Assembly: GCF_015291705.1 (NCBI RefSeq)
Contig: NZ_CP030050.1
Coordinates: 8,804,001 to 8,868,000 of the forward strand
From: Bradyrhizobium arachidis
Lineage (GTDB): Bacteria > Pseudomonadota > Alphaproteobacteria > Rhizobiales > Xanthobacteraceae
Direction: 5' to 3'
DNA: 64,000 nt
The notes under the pieces were generated by a model that made no database searches, was not told the origin of the DNA, and saw only the letters and a list, made by a program, of their open reading frames with translations. Positions within the stretch are counted from its first letter, which is position 1. The number at the start of each line of letters is the position of its first letter. Shown one piece after another: positions 1-9,260 of the stretch. Both the position numbers and the translations under genes were made by a program.

Positions 1-2
1 GC

Positions 3-590
3 GTGATCGAGCTCGACCCCAACGGCAAGCTTCAATTCGGCGCGGCGGCCGAGCCGACGCCACGCTTCGACGTGCTGCTGCCGCCGCTGGTGCGCGCCGC
101 CCCCGTTGGCGCGGTGTTCGAATGGCGGCCGGATGCCGAGATCATGAAGCTTGCGACGCGCGTGCGCGACCAGGACGGGGCGGCACTGATCATCGACTAC
201 GGCCATCTGCGCAGCGATGCCGGCGACACCTTCCAGGCGATCGCGCGCCACACCTTCACCGATCCCTTGAAGGCGCCGGGACAGGCCGACGTCACCGCCC
301 ATGTCGACTTCCAGGCGCTAGCGCGTGCGGCGGAAGACGTCGGCGCGCGCGTCCACGGTCCGGTGACGCAGGGCGACTTCCTCAAGCGCGTCGGCATCGA
401 CACCCGCGCCGCCGCCCTGATGCAGAAGGCGACGCCGGAAGTCGCCACCGACATTTCCGTGGCGCTGAAGCGCCTCACTGATACCGGACGCAGCGGCATG
501 GGCTCGATGTTCAAGGTGCTCGGCATCTCCGAGCCTCGGCTGTCGGGCATTGCCGGCCTCAGCGATCTCGAGCAGGCCGGAGGCAATTGA
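3..590 (+). CDS. midA: MidA-family SAM-dependent methyltransferase, C-terminal part (5' end outside window)
   Basis: This open frame enters from the left edge and gives the last 195 residues of a class I SAM-dependent methyltransferase of the MidA/NDUFAF7 family (usually about 360-375 aa). NDUFAF7 methylates an arginine of the NDUFS2 subunit of respiratory complex I, and a similar complex I assembly role is inferred here. The visible part holds the family segment ALIIDYGH and the following DTFQAI and HVDFQALA stretches, then the usual C-terminal MGSMFKVL region. The GTG at the left edge is internal and not a start. The stop overlaps the start of pgeF by one base (TGATG), so the two genes are probably co-transcribed. 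Confidence 0.85.
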   Translation: MIELDPNGKLQFGAAAEPTPRFDVLLPPLVRAAPVGAVFEWRPDAEIMKLATRVRDQDGAALIIDYGHLRSDAGDTFQAIARHTFTDPLKAPGQADVTAHVDFQALARAAEDVGARVHGPVTQGDFLKRVGIDTRAAALMQKATPEVATDISVALKRLTDTGRSGMGSMFKVLGISEPRLSGIAGLSDLEQAGGN

Positions 591-1357
591 TGACTCTCAC
601 TTCGTCGCTGCTCTCGGCGGTGCCCGGCCTGCGGCACGCCTTCTTCACCCGCGAGGGCGGCGTCTCCAGCGGCATCTATTCCGCGTTGAACGGCGGGCTC
701 GGCTCCAACGACGATCAGGCCCTCGTCGCGGAGAACCGCCGCCGCATGGCCGAGCATGTCGGCGTCGCGCCGGAGCGCTTCCTCAGCCTGCACCAGATCC
801 ATTCGCCCGACGTGCGCGTTGCCGAACTTCCGTGGCCGAGCGGGCCGCGCCCGAAGGGCGACGCGCTGGTGACGAACACGCCCGGCATCGCGCTCGGCGT
901 CTCCACCGCCGATTGCGGCCCGGTGCTGTTCGTCGATCCCAACGCGCGCGTCATCGGCGGCGCGCATGCCGGCTGGAAGGGTGCGCTCACCGGCGTTCTG
1001 GAAGCAACGATCTCGGCGATGGAAAAACTCGGCGCCACGCGCGGCGGCATCATCGCCGCGATCGGCCCCTTGATCCGGCAGGAGAGCTATGAGGTGGGCA
1101 ACGAGTTCGTGGCGCGCTTCATCGAGGCCGATGCGGACAATGCCATGTTCTTCATCCCCTCGGTGCGCGAGGGACACGCGATGTTCGATCTCGCCGGCTT
1201 CATCCGCAAGCGGCTCGAAGCTGCCGGCATCCTGATGATCGACGATCTCGGCCTCGACACCTACGCCGATGAGCGCTTCTTCAGCTACCGCCGCTCGGTG
1301 CATCGCAAGGAGCCGGATTACGGCCGCCACATCCACGCGATCGCGCTGGAGGGGTGA
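590..1357 (+). CDS. pgeF: Peptidoglycan editing factor PgeF (YfiH/laccase-domain family)
   Basis: The product is 255 aa, the normal length of the YfiH/PgeF family. It carries the family blocks FFTREGGVSSG, SLHQIHSPDV, STADCGPVLFVD, GGAHAGWKGAL and IGPLIRQESYEVG. These contain the conserved His-Cys-His metal or catalytic residues. Members were first called polyphenol oxidases. PgeF of E. coli removes wrongly incorporated L-Ser from peptidoglycan precursors, and related enzymes act on purine nucleosides. The ATG at 590 overlaps the midA stop by one base, and a TTG at 587 is a possible alternative start. It is followed by intergenic repeat A1. The family assignment is firm; the substrate is inferred. 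Confidence 0.9.
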   Translation: MTLTSSLLSAVPGLRHAFFTREGGVSSGIYSALNGGLGSNDDQALVAENRRRMAEHVGVAPERFLSLHQIHSPDVRVAELPWPSGPRPKGDALVTNTPGIALGVSTADCGPVLFVDPNARVIGGAHAGWKGALTGVLEATISAMEKLGATRGGIIAAIGPLIRQESYEVGNEFVARFIEADADNAMFFIPSVREGHAMFDLAGFIRKRLEAAGILMIDDLGLDTYADERFFSYRRSVHRKEPDYGRHIHAIALEG

Positions 1358-1373
1358 ACACAAGGGCAACCCT

Positions 1374-1473
1374 GTCATTTCGGGGCTCGCGTAGCGAGAA
1401 TATGGTGCGCAATTGCGCACCTGAGAATCTCGAGATTCCGGGTTCGATGCTTGCGCATCGCCCCGGAATGACG
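1374..1473. repeat. Intergenic palindromic repeat, family A copy 1
   Basis: A 100-bp element bounded by GTCATTTCGGGGC and the inverse CCCCGGAATGAC. It contains nested palindromes (CTCGCGTAGCGAG, GGTGCGCAATTGCGCACC and GAATCTCGAGATTC). Its core recurs in reverse orientation at 25127-25228 with about one mismatch over 44 bases, and a short form lies at 38886-38923. It is non-coding and lies between pgeF and the lipoprotein gene. Confidence 0.85.
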
Positions 1474-1554
1474 GTGGACAGGCGCGACGACAGTGGTCTG
1501 TGTCGCCTCTGCCCTAGACGTTAATGCATTTTAACGATATCGCTGCCCTCCATA

Positions 1555-2172
1555 ATGAGGGATGCGTCATTCATCTTGGGCCGCGCGGGTTCGCGCGTGC
1601 TGGCGGTCATGCTGCTGGCAGCGGCGACCGCGCTTGGCGGCTGCGCCGGTGGCGGCGGCAGTGCGGCCAACTCCTACGCGATGGCGCCGAGCACCGGGTC
1701 AGGAGCGACGGTGGCCTTCGAATCGATCGACGGGCCGCCGCCACAGGTTTTCGACCGCATGGTCGGCGTGCTCGACAGCGAATCCAAGCTGCGCAGCCTG
1801 TCCGTGGTCTCCCGCGAGGGGACGGCCGCCTACCGTGTGCGCAGCTACCTCTCCGCCCAGGTCGTCCGCGGCAAGACCGTGATCGCCTGGGTCTGGGACG
1901 TCTACGACGCCAACCAGCAGCGGGCGCTGCGCCTCTCCGGCGAGGAACCTACCTCCGCCAAGGGCGGCCGCGATCCTTGGACTGCGGCCGACGACCTCGT
2001 GCTGCGGAAGATCGCCCAGGCCGGATTCAGCGGACTTTCCAACATGATCAACGGGACGCCGGATGCCCCGGGCGCCGCTCCCGGCTTGCGGGGACCAGCG
2101 GTGGCGAGCGCCGTTCCGGCCGCGCCCGCGCCTGAGATGCCGGTCTCGGCGCTCGGCTATGCCGCGCAATAA
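1555..2172 (+). CDS. Conserved lipoprotein of unknown function
   Basis: The 205-aa product starts with an Arg-rich n-region and a hydrophobic segment, then a lipobox TALGGC with the acylated Cys at about residue 29. It is therefore predicted to be exported and lipid-anchored. The mature part begins Gly/Ser-rich and continues as a folded domain of about 130 residues (AAYRVRSYLSAQV, VIAWVWDVYDA). It ends in an Ala/Pro-rich tail. I recognise no enzymatic motif. The ATG at 1555 places the hydrophobic segment at the N-terminus, which supports that start. It lies alone between repeat A1 and prs. Confidence 0.75.
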   Translation: MRDASFILGRAGSRVLAVMLLAAATALGGCAGGGGSAANSYAMAPSTGSGATVAFESIDGPPPQVFDRMVGVLDSESKLRSLSVVSREGTAAYRVRSYLSAQVVRGKTVIAWVWDVYDANQQRALRLSGEEPTSAKGGRDPWTAADDLVLRKIAQAGFSGLSNMINGTPDAPGAAPGLRGPAVASAVPAAPAPEMPVSALGYAAQ

Positions 2173-2366
2173 CCCCCGCTAAACCACGGGCTCAGTTTGC
2201 CGCCAAGCCGTTGGCCCGACTCAGGATTTTCGAAGGGAAAACGTAGCATCCCGGGTTGCCATTGCACGCTTCGGCCTGATATTTGCTCGCTCGTCGTAAC
2301 CGTGCTCCCAGTGGGTATTCTCTGATGTTGAACGTCGTATCCAGCAAAGCGCGGGAGGAAGCGTCC

Positions 2367-3320
2367 ATGTCGGCCAAGAACGGCTCCATCAAGCTTGTCG
2401 CCGGCAACTCCAATCCGGCTCTCGCCCAGGCCATCGCGCAGGGCCTCGACCTGCCGCTGACCAAGGCGGTGGTCCGGCGCTTCGCCGACATGGAGATCTT
2501 CGTCGAGATCCAGGAGAACGTCCGCGGCTCGGATGCCTTCATCATCCAGTCGACCTCGTTCCCGGCCAACGACCATCTGATGGAGCTCTTGATCATCACC
2601 GACGCGCTGCGCCGTTCCTCGGCGCGCCGCATCACCGCGGTGCTGCCCTATTTCGGCTACGCAAGGCAGGATCGCAAGTCGGGTTCGCGCACGCCGATCT
2701 CGGCAAAGCTCGTCGCCAATCTGATCACGCAGGCCGGCGTCGACCGCGTCATGACGCTCGACCTCCATGCCGGCCAGATCCAGGGCTTCTTCGATATCCC
2801 GACCGACAATCTCTACGCGGCGCCGCTGATGGTGCGCGACATCAAGGAGAAGTTCGATCTCTCCAAGGTGATGGTGATCTCGCCCGACGTCGGCGGCGTG
2901 GCGCGCGCGCGCGGCCTCGCCAAGCGCATCAACACCCCGCTCGCCATCGTCGACAAGCGCCGTGAGCGTCCGGGCGAATCCGAGGTCATGAACGTGATCG
3001 GCGACGTCGCCGGCTACACCTGTATCCTCGTCGACGACATCGTGGACTCCGGCGGCACGCTGGTGAACGCGGCCGACGCGCTGATCGCCAAGGGTGCCAA
3101 GGACGTCTACGCCTACATCACCCATGGCGTGCTCTCCGGCGGCGCGGCCGCCCGCATCGCGGGCTCCAAGCTGAAGGAGCTCGTGATCACCGACTCGATC
3201 CTGCCGACCGACGCGGTGACCAAGGCGCCGAACATCCGCACGCTGCCGATCGGCAGCCTGATCTCCGACGCCATCGCGCGCACCGCGGCGGAAGAGTCGG
3301 TGTCGAGCCTGTTCGACTGA
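2367..3320 (+). CDS. prs: Ribose-phosphate pyrophosphokinase (PRPP synthase)
   Basis: The 317-aa product makes 5-phosphoribosyl-1-pyrophosphate from ribose-5-phosphate and ATP for purine, pyrimidine, NAD, His and Trp synthesis in the cytosol. Visible family features are the N-terminal KLVAGNSN, the ribose-5-P/ATP segment [10 protein letters not shown], the PDVGG(V)ARAR flexible-loop region and the PRPP-binding loop [12 protein letters not shown]. Although the frame is open further upstream, the ATG at 2367 is chosen because it gives the usual class I length and follows a GGGAGGAA ribosome-binding site at 2353-2360. Repeat B1 lies just after the stop, between this gene and the convergent coxG. 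Confidence 0.97.
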   Translation: MSAKNGSIKLVAGNSNPALAQAIAQGLDLPLTKAVVRRFADMEIFVEIQENVRGSDAFIIQSTSFPANDHLMELLIITDALRRSSARRITAVLPYFGYARQDRKSGSRTPISAKLVANLITQAGVDRVMTLDLHAGQIQGFFDIPTDNLYAAPLMVRDIKEKFDLSKVMVISPDVGGVARARGLAKRINTPLAIVDKRRERPGESEVMNVIGDVAGYTCILVDDIVDSGGTLVNAADALIAKGAKDVYAYITHGVLSGGAAARIAGSKLKELVITDSILPTDAVTKAPNIRTLPIGSLISDAIARTAAEESVSSLFD

Positions 3321-3353
3321 TCGTTTTCGGCTCTCACCGCTGGCGGCGAAATC

Positions 3354-3437
3354 GTAGGGTGGGCAAAGGCGCATAGCGCCGTGCCCACCTTCTTATTGGG
3401 ATGAGATCGTGGGCACGCTTGCGCTTTGCCCACCCTG
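3354..3437. repeat. Intergenic inverted repeat, family B copy 1
   Basis: Starts GTAGGGTGGGCAAAGGC and ends with the inverse GCGCTTTGCCCACCCT; the inner arms are CGTGCCCAC and GTGGGCACG. The same layout recurs at 15189-15277 and 54893-54981. It lies between the convergent prs and coxG, 15 bp from the coxG stop codon, and could fold as a long hairpin ending transcripts from either side. Confidence 0.85.
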
Positions 3438-3452
3438 CAAGAGCTACGAGAG

Positions 3453-3911
3453 CTAGCCTGCCTCGGCCTTCGCGCTCACCACGTCGGCAAACGACTTGAA
3501 GAACTCCCCGGCGAGCTTCGTCGCGGTCGAGTTGATCAGCCGCGCCCCTAGCTGGGCGAGCTTGCCGCCGATCTGCGCGTCGACCTCGTAGTGCAGCACC
3601 GTGACCTCGGCGCTCTCGGATTCCAGCCGCACCACCGCGCCGCCCTTGGCAAAACCGGCGACGCCGCCGGAGCCCTCGCCCGAGATGCGATAGGCGTTGG
3701 GCGGATCGAGATCGGACAGCGTCACCTTGCCGCTGAAGGTCGCTTTCACCGGACCGACCTTGAACACCACCGTCGCCGTCATCTCGTTCGGCGCGGTCAC
3801 GTCGAGCGACTGGCAGCCGGGAATGCACTGCTTCAGCACAGCGGGATCGTTCAGCGCCACCCACACCTGTTCACGCGAGGCAGGAATACGCTGGCTGTCG
3901 TTCATCTGCAT
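3453..3911 (-). CDS. coxG: CO dehydrogenase accessory protein CoxG (SRPBCC fold)
   Basis: The 152-aa product is the last gene of the cox cluster. It has the CoxG/SRPBCC signature: MNDSQRIPASREQVWVAL at the start, PGCQSL, and the repeated VGPVKATFSGKVTL strand. In Oligotropha CoxG recruits CO dehydrogenase to the cytoplasmic membrane, and related proteins contact quinones. This copy ends right after the core fold (FADVVSAKAEAG) and shows no hydrophobic C-terminal tail, so it is shorter than the roughly 200-aa anchored type I remember. It starts 6 bp downstream of coxF, which indicates co-transcription. Repeat B1 follows its stop closely. Confidence 0.9.
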   Translation of the reverse strand: MQMNDSQRIPASREQVWVALNDPAVLKQCIPGCQSLDVTAPNEMTATVVFKVGPVKATFSGKVTLSDLDPPNAYRISGEGSGGVAGFAKGGAVVRLESESAEVTVLHYEVDAQIGGKLAQLGARLINSTATKLAGEFFKSFADVVSAKAEAG

Positions 3912-3917
3912 GATCGG

Positions 3918-4754
3918 TCACTCTCTGCTTGCTGCTTGACTGGCGCGCTGGCCGCGCCGCCGTTCCCTGGTGATCTCGGCGAGGATCGACATCGCGATCT
4001 CCTCCGGCGTGATGGCGCCGAGATCGAGCCCGGCAGGCGCCTTGAAGTCATCGATCGCAGCGGCGCTGGCGCCTTCGGCAAGGAGTTTTGCGCGCAGCGA
4101 AGCCATCTTGCGACGGCTACCGACGAAGGCGTGATAGTCGGCTTTGGTCGCGACCGCCGCGCGGAGCGCCGCTTCATCACCCTTGCCCTGCGTCGAGACC
4201 ACGACGAAGCGTTTGGCATCGTTGAGCTCGCCGAGCTGGTAGCCGTCGATGATCGCATCGGCATCCGGCGGCGCCGCGAGCTCCGCAGCAGGCGCCGCGA
4301 GCGTGACGTGATAGCCAAGCACGCGCGCCTGCGCCGCAAGAGACAGCGCTACGGGGCTTGCACCGAGAATGACCAGCGAGGGATGCGGCAGCACCGGCTC
4401 CACGAAGATGTCCATGGTGCCCTTGCTCGGGCACATATTGCTGGCAAAGCGGATGCCGTCGCGGCTCTCGCCGGCGCTGACGCCGAGCTCGGCCAGCAGG
4501 TTTTCGGGCTGCACCGAGACCATGCGAGGCACGCCGTCGGCGAGCGCCTCGCGGGCCGCCTTCAGCACCGCGCCCCTGGCACAGCCGCCGCCGATCCAAC
4601 CCGCGACGATGGTGCCGTCGGCCGCAATGATCGCCTTGGCGCCAGCCTTCGCCGCGGTCACCGACACCGTCCGCACCACCGTCGCGAGCACGAAGGCACG
4701 CTCCGCGGCCTTCATCTGCGCGACGAGATCCAGCACTTCGATAGGGGCGGTCAT
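3918..4754 (-). CDS. coxF: CO dehydrogenase maturation factor CoxF (XdhC/CoxI family)
   Basis: The 278-aa product belongs to the XdhC/CoxI family, which helps deliver sulfurated molybdenum cofactor to molybdenum hydroxylases. The N-terminal domain has AIIAADGTIVAGWIGGGC with its conserved Cys. A Cys-containing NMCPSKGTMDIFVEPV segment follows. From about residue 135 there is a Rossmann-like XdhC_C domain (LVILGASPVALSLAAQAR). In Oligotropha, CoxF acts with CoxD and CoxE in finishing the Mo/Cu active site. The gene lies between coxE (11 bp gap) and coxG (6 bp gap), the order expected for coxF. It is often annotated simply as xanthine dehydrogenase accessory protein. Confidence 0.88.
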   Translation of the reverse strand: MTAPIEVLDLVAQMKAAERAFVLATVVRTVSVTAAKAGAKAIIAADGTIVAGWIGGGCARGAVLKAAREALADGVPRMVSVQPENLLAELGVSAGESRDGIRFASNMCPSKGTMDIFVEPVLPHPSLVILGASPVALSLAAQARVLGYHVTLAAPAAELAAPPDADAIIDGYQLGELNDAKRFVVVSTQGKGDEAALRAAVATKADYHAFVGSRRKMASLRAKLLAEGASAAAIDDFKAPAGLDLGAITPEEIAMSILAEITRERRRGQRASQAASRE

Positions 4755-4765
4755 CGCAACATCCC

Positions 4766-5974
4766 TCAGAGTTTTGCCAGATAAGGCTCGAGCGCACGCA
4801 GGCTGTTCAGCGAATTGGCGGGGGCATAGAGATCGACATGCGGCAGGGCCGCCTTGATGCCGCGCGCCTCGGGCGCATAGCCCTCCCAGGCCATCATCGG
4901 GTTGAGCCAGACGATGCGGCGGCAGCGCCGGTGCAACGCCGCCATTTCTCGTCCGAGCAAGGCTGCGTCACCGGTCTCGTAGCCGTCGGAGACGATCATC
5001 ACGCAGCTGCGCGAATGGATCACGCGGGCAGCGTGCCAGCGGTTGAAGGTCTGCAGGGACTCGCCGATCCTGGTGCCGCCGCCGGCGCCCTGCGCCATGA
5101 TCGAGAGCCGGTCGAGCGCGCGGCCGGCGTCCTTCTCCTTCATCGCGTCGGAGACATGAGCGAGCCGCGTGTGGAACAGGAACGCCTCGGCCTCGCGGAA
5201 CTGGTCGAGCACACCGTGGATGAAGCGCAGGAACACTGACGTGTACATGCTCATCGAGCCCGAGGCATCGAGCAGCACGACCAGCCGCAGCGGCTTGTCC
5301 TTGCGCCGACGCTTGACGAGGCTGATCGGCACCCCGCCGTGGCTGATGTTGCGATGGATGGTGCGCCGGAGGTCGAGCCGGTAACCGCGTCGTCGCGCCA
5401 GATCGCGCCGGGTCAGGCGCGTTCGCATCGCTTTGGCGAGCTGCGCTGCGGCCTCATGCGCTTGCGCGACTTGATCGGGATCGCTGAGCTTCCTGAAATC
5501 GACCTCGGCAAGATTGTCCGCGCGCGAGGCACCTTCCATGCGGCCCTCGCCGAAGCGGCCTTCCGGCGCATCGTCGGAGGAGGGAAGCTGATCGGTGACG
5601 GATTGGCTGCCGCCCTGCTCCGCCGACCTGTCCTGCAGGCTCTTCAACGAGGGATTACTGATGCCCGGCGTCGAACCAATCGTCCGGGAGCGCGAGCGCA
5701 CGCGCTTGCCCAGCCAGAACGCATCGAACAGCCCGTCGAACTTGTCCCAATCGCATTTGCGCGCCGAGAACAGGTGCTTGAACGCCGCGCGCAGAAGGTT
5801 CGGCCGGGCGGCATAACCCGCCGCCATCAGCGTCGCCGCATCCTGCCCTTCGGCGAGCCCGATGCGAAAGCCGGCGTCGCGCAGCGTGCGCAGGAAGGCG
5901 GCAAGCCTCGCGGACACGAAGCGCGAGACCTCGTCGAGGTCGTCATAGCCGGGACTGGAGCCGCAGCAGCTCAT
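4766..5974 (-). CDS. coxE: CO dehydrogenase maturation protein CoxE (VWA domain)
   Basis: The 402-aa product is a cytosolic von Willebrand A-type protein. The C-terminal half contains the MIDAS loop VVLLDASGSMSMYTS and the later VSDGYETGD. The N-terminal half is helical and begins with a Cys-containing MSCCGSSPGYDD. In Oligotropha the AAA+ protein CoxD and CoxE act together to build the [CuSMoO2] site. The ATG at 5974 overlaps the coxD stop in an ATGA arrangement, which decides the start over longer open-frame readings and implies translational coupling. It lacks a signal peptide. Confidence 0.92.
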   Translation of the reverse strand: MSCCGSSPGYDDLDEVSRFVSARLAAFLRTLRDAGFRIGLAEGQDAATLMAAGYAARPNLLRAAFKHLFSARKCDWDKFDGLFDAFWLGKRVRSRSRTIGSTPGISNPSLKSLQDRSAEQGGSQSVTDQLPSSDDAPEGRFGEGRMEGASRADNLAEVDFRKLSDPDQVAQAHEAAAQLAKAMRTRLTRRDLARRRGYRLDLRRTIHRNISHGGVPISLVKRRRKDKPLRLVVLLDASGSMSMYTSVFLRFIHGVLDQFREAEAFLFHTRLAHVSDAMKEKDAGRALDRLSIMAQGAGGGTRIGESLQTFNRWHAARVIHSRSCVMIVSDGYETGDAALLGREMAALHRRCRRIVWLNPMMAWEGYAPEARGIKAALPHVDLYAPANSLNSLRALEPYLAKL

Positions 5975-6837
5975 GCAACCTTCCCCAGCAGGCGTTGCGT
6001 GACCTCGCCCGTGACACGGGCACGGTCCTCCTGGGTCTTGAGCAAGCAGACCATCGTTTCGTGCACGGTCTCCGGCGCGTCGTGGAGGTCGCGGACGTCG
6101 AGCCCGACGAGGGCTGCGGCCCAGTCCAGCGTCTCCGCGACGCCCGGGACTTTGCGCAGCTCCTCCTTGCGCACGCCCTCGACCATGCGTGCGATCTGGA
6201 GCGAGAGCGATGGGCTCGCACCCGCGACGCGCGCCAGGATGATCCGGGTCTCGCGATCGACGTCGGGATAGTCGACGTAGTGGTAGAGACAGCGCCGGCG
6301 CAGCGCGTCCGACAGTTCGCGCGTGCCGTTCGAGGTCAGCACGACATGCGGGATCGTGATGGCGGGGATGGTGCCGAGCTCGGGGATCGAGACCTGAAAG
6401 TCGGACAGAAGCTCGAGCAGGAAAGCCTCGAACTCGTCGTCGGCACGGTCGATCTCGTCGATCAGCAGCACCGGCGCCTGGGCGCGGCGGATCGCGGCGA
6501 GCAGCGGGCGCTCCAGCAGGTATTTTTCCGAGAACACCTGGTCCTCGATGCTGTCGCTGCCGCGATGGGCCTGGATCGCCAGCAGCTGGCGCTGGTAGTT
6601 CCACTCGTAAAGTGCGGCGGACTGGTCGAGCCCTTCGTAGCATTGCAGGCGGATCAGCTCGGTCGCGTGCACCTTTGCCAGCGCCTTCGCCACCTCGGTC
6701 TTGCCGACGCCCGCCTCGCCTTCGAGCAGCAGCGGACGCCGCAGCAATTGCATCAGCGAGATCGCAGTCGCGAGGTCCGCATCGGCGATGTAGCCCGATG
6801 CAGCCAAGGCTTGTGCGATCTCGTCACGGCCTTTCAT
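5971..6837 (-). CDS. coxD: CO dehydrogenase maturation AAA+ ATPase CoxD (MoxR type)
   Basis: The 288-aa product is a MoxR-family AAA+ ATPase. It shows Walker A GEAGVGKT (residues 40-47), Walker B LLIDEIDRAD, the sensor-1 segment VLTSNGTREL and the arginine-rich ALRRRC box. CoxD is needed for insertion of sulfur and copper into the molybdenum site of CO dehydrogenase in Oligotropha; that role is taken from the family and the gene order. The gene starts 2 bp after coxL and overlaps coxE by 4 bp. Its partner is the VWA protein CoxE, the usual MoxR-VWA pairing. Confidence 0.94.
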   Translation of the reverse strand: MKGRDEIAQALAASGYIADADLATAISLMQLLRRPLLLEGEAGVGKTEVAKALAKVHATELIRLQCYEGLDQSAALYEWNYQRQLLAIQAHRGSDSIEDQVFSEKYLLERPLLAAIRRAQAPVLLIDEIDRADDEFEAFLLELLSDFQVSIPELGTIPAITIPHVVLTSNGTRELSDALRRRCLYHYVDYPDVDRETRIILARVAGASPSLSLQIARMVEGVRKEELRKVPGVAETLDWAAALVGLDVRDLHDAPETVHETMVCLLKTQEDRARVTGEVTQRLLGKVA

Positions 6838-6839
6838 CG

Positions 6840-9260
6840 TTACGCCACCGCGCCCAGATCCTTCGCCGCCTTCCAGTTGCGCCAGAAATCGTGCGGCATC
6901 TGGATGTGCGTCGAGCCCAGGAACGAGAACGCATCATTCACGGCGTTGGAGAAGGCCGGCACGCCGCCGACATTCGGGCTTTCGCCGACGCCCTTGGCGC
7001 CGATCGGGTGATGCGGCGACGGGGTGACGGTGAAATCGGTTTCCCAATGCGGGGTCTCCACCGCGGTCGGCATGAAGAAGTCCATGAACGAGCCGGTGAC
7101 GACGTTGCCGGCCTCGTCGTAGCGGATCTCCTGGCCCATTGCGATGGCGAAGGCTTCGGTGAGGCCGCCATGCACCTGTCCCTCGATGATCATCGGGTTG
7201 ATGCGGGTGCCGCAATCGTCGAGCGCGTAGAAGCGCCGGATCTTGTACACGCCGGTGTCGACGTCGATGTCCATCACGCAGAGATACGCGCCGAATGGAT
7301 AGGTCATGTTGGGCGGATCGTAATAGCTGACCGCTTCCAGCCCCGGCTCCATGCCCGGCGGCACCGAGTTGTACGCTGCCCAGCAGATATCCTTCATCGA
7401 CATGAATTTTTCCGGCAGACCCTTCACCCGGAAACCGTCGATGTCGAATTCGAGATCGTCCTCATGGACCTCGAGCTTGTAGGCCGCGATCATCTGCGCC
7501 TTGGCCTTGATTTTTCGCGCAGCCATCGCGATCGCGGCGCCCGCCACCGGCGTCGAGCGCGAGCCATAGGTGCCGAGCCCGTAGGGCGCGGTGTCGGTGT
7601 TGCCCTCCTCCACCATGATGTTGTCGGCGGGAATGCCGATCTCGGTCGCGATGATCTGGGCCCAGGTGGTCTCGTGACCCTGGCCCTGGCTCTTGGTGCC
7701 CATGCGCGCGATGCCCGCACCGGTCGGGTGCAAGCGGATCTCGCAGGAGTCGAACATCGCGATGCCGAGGATGTCGCAGTTTTTCGACGGCCCGGCGCCG
7801 ACGATCTCGGTGAAGAAGGAGACCCCCAGGCCCATGATCTCGCGGGTCTCGCCGCGCGCGAACGCCGCGCGCTTCTCCGCCTGCTCCTTCCGGAGCGCGG
7901 CGTAGCCGGTCGTCTCCATCATCTTGCGCATGGCGGTGTGGTAGTCGCCGGAATCGTATTCCCAGCCCAGCGCCGAGTGATACGGGAACTGCTCCGTCTT
8001 GATGAAGTTCTTCAGCCGCAGCTCCGCCGGGTCCATGTTGAGCTTCTGCGCCAGGATATCCATGGCGCGCTCGATGCAATAGGCGGCCTCCGTGACGCGG
8101 AACGAGCAACGGTAGGCGACGCCGCCGGGCGCCTTGTTGGTATAGACGCCGTCCACCGCCAGATGCGCGGTCGGGAAGTCATAGGAGCCGGTGACGATGT
8201 TGAAGAAGCCGGCCGGCCATTTCGACGGGTCGGCGCAGGCATCGAACGCGCCGTGATCGGCGAGCACGTGGACACGAAGCCCCGTGACTTTGCCCTCCTT
8301 CGTCGCGGCGATCTCGGTGGTCATGTGATAATCGCGCGCGAACGAGGTCGCAGTGAGGTTCTCGATGCGGTCCTCGACCCATTTCACCGGCTTGCCTGTC
8401 ACGATGGAGGCCACGGCCGCGCAAATATAGCCGGGATAGGCGCCGACCTTGTTGCCGAAGCCGCCGCCGATATCGGGCGCGATGACGTGAATCTTCTGCT
8501 CCGGCAGCTTCGCGATCAGCGCCACCACGGTGCGGATCACATGCGGCGCCTGGAAGGTGCCGTAGATCGTCAGCTCGCCCTTGATCTTGTCGAAGGAGCA
8601 GACGCACTGGCAGGTCTCCAGCGGCGACGGATGGGTGCGGTGGTAGGAGATCATCTCCTTGATCTTGACCTCGGCCTTGTTGAAGGCCGCGTCGGTCAGC
8701 TCCTTGTCGCCAACCGTCCACTCGAAGATGTGGTTGTGATGCTTGCGCGGGCCGTGCGCGCCCGAGGTCTTGCCGGCGAGGTCCTCGCGCAGCACCGGCG
8801 CATCCTGATCCATCGACTTGAAGGGATCGACCAGCGGCGGCAACGGCTCGTATTCGACCACGACCTTGTTGATGCCGTCATCGGCCGCGTAGCGGTCGGT
8901 GGCGACGACGAAAGCGACCTCCTGGTTCTGGAACAGCACCTTGCCGTCGGCGAGCACCATCTGAACGTCGCCGGCAAGCGTCGGCATCCAGGCGAGGTTG
9001 ACGGTCTTCAGCGTCTCGGCGGTGATCACCGCGAGCACGCCCGGCACCTTCAGCGCCTCGCTGTCGTCGATCTTCTTGACGCGCGCGTGCGGATGCGGCG
9101 AGCGGACGAAGTCGCCATGCAGCATGCCCGGCAGCTTGACGTCGTCGACGTAATTGCCCTTGCCTTGCGTGAAGCGGATGTCCTCGACACGCTTGCGCTT
9201 GCAGCCCATGCCTTCGAGTGCGGCTTCGCGTTGTTCCCGCGTGGGAGTCATGTCGTTCAT
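6840..9260 (-). CDS. coxL: Aerobic CO dehydrogenase large subunit, form I (Mo/Cu catalytic subunit)
   Basis: The 806-aa product is the catalytic subunit that oxidises CO to CO2 at a Mo-Cu centre with molybdopterin cytosine dinucleotide. The diagnostic loop AYRCSFR is encoded at 8097-8117, with the copper-binding Cys at residue 385 (Cys388 in Oligotropha). This is the form I signature; form II enzymes have AYRGAGR. Other motifs are the Mo-cofactor segment [12 protein letters not shown] and GAKGVGESP, whose Glu (about 760) is the catalytic base. The ATG at 9260 overlaps coxS by 4 bp and gives the normal length. A longer reading upstream runs through coxS and is rejected. Confidence 0.97.
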   Translation of the reverse strand: MNDMTPTREQREAALEGMGCKRKRVEDIRFTQGKGNYVDDVKLPGMLHGDFVRSPHPHARVKKIDDSEALKVPGVLAVITAETLKTVNLAWMPTLAGDVQMVLADGKVLFQNQEVAFVVATDRYAADDGINKVVVEYEPLPPLVDPFKSMDQDAPVLREDLAGKTSGAHGPRKHHNHIFEWTVGDKELTDAAFNKAEVKIKEMISYHRTHPSPLETCQCVCSFDKIKGELTIYGTFQAPHVIRTVVALIAKLPEQKIHVIAPDIGGGFGNKVGAYPGYICAAVASIVTGKPVKWVEDRIENLTATSFARDYHMTTEIAATKEGKVTGLRVHVLADHGAFDACADPSKWPAGFFNIVTGSYDFPTAHLAVDGVYTNKAPGGVAYRCSFRVTEAAYCIERAMDILAQKLNMDPAELRLKNFIKTEQFPYHSALGWEYDSGDYHTAMRKMMETTGYAALRKEQAEKRAAFARGETREIMGLGVSFFTEIVGAGPSKNCDILGIAMFDSCEIRLHPTGAGIARMGTKSQGQGHETTWAQIIATEIGIPADNIMVEEGNTDTAPYGLGTYGSRSTPVAGAAIAMAARKIKAKAQMIAAYKLEVHEDDLEFDIDGFRVKGLPEKFMSMKDICWAAYNSVPPGMEPGLEAVSYYDPPNMTYPFGAYLCVMDIDVDTGVYKIRRFYALDDCGTRINPMIIEGQVHGGLTEAFAIAMGQEIRYDEAGNVVTGSFMDFFMPTAVETPHWETDFTVTPSPHHPIGAKGVGESPNVGGVPAFSNAVNDAFSFLGSTHIQMPHDFWRNWKAAKDLGAVA

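Noticed and set aside
1374..1473. Insertion sequence or transposon
   Set aside because: The element is too short for a transposase and no target duplication can be seen; it is kept as a repeat only.
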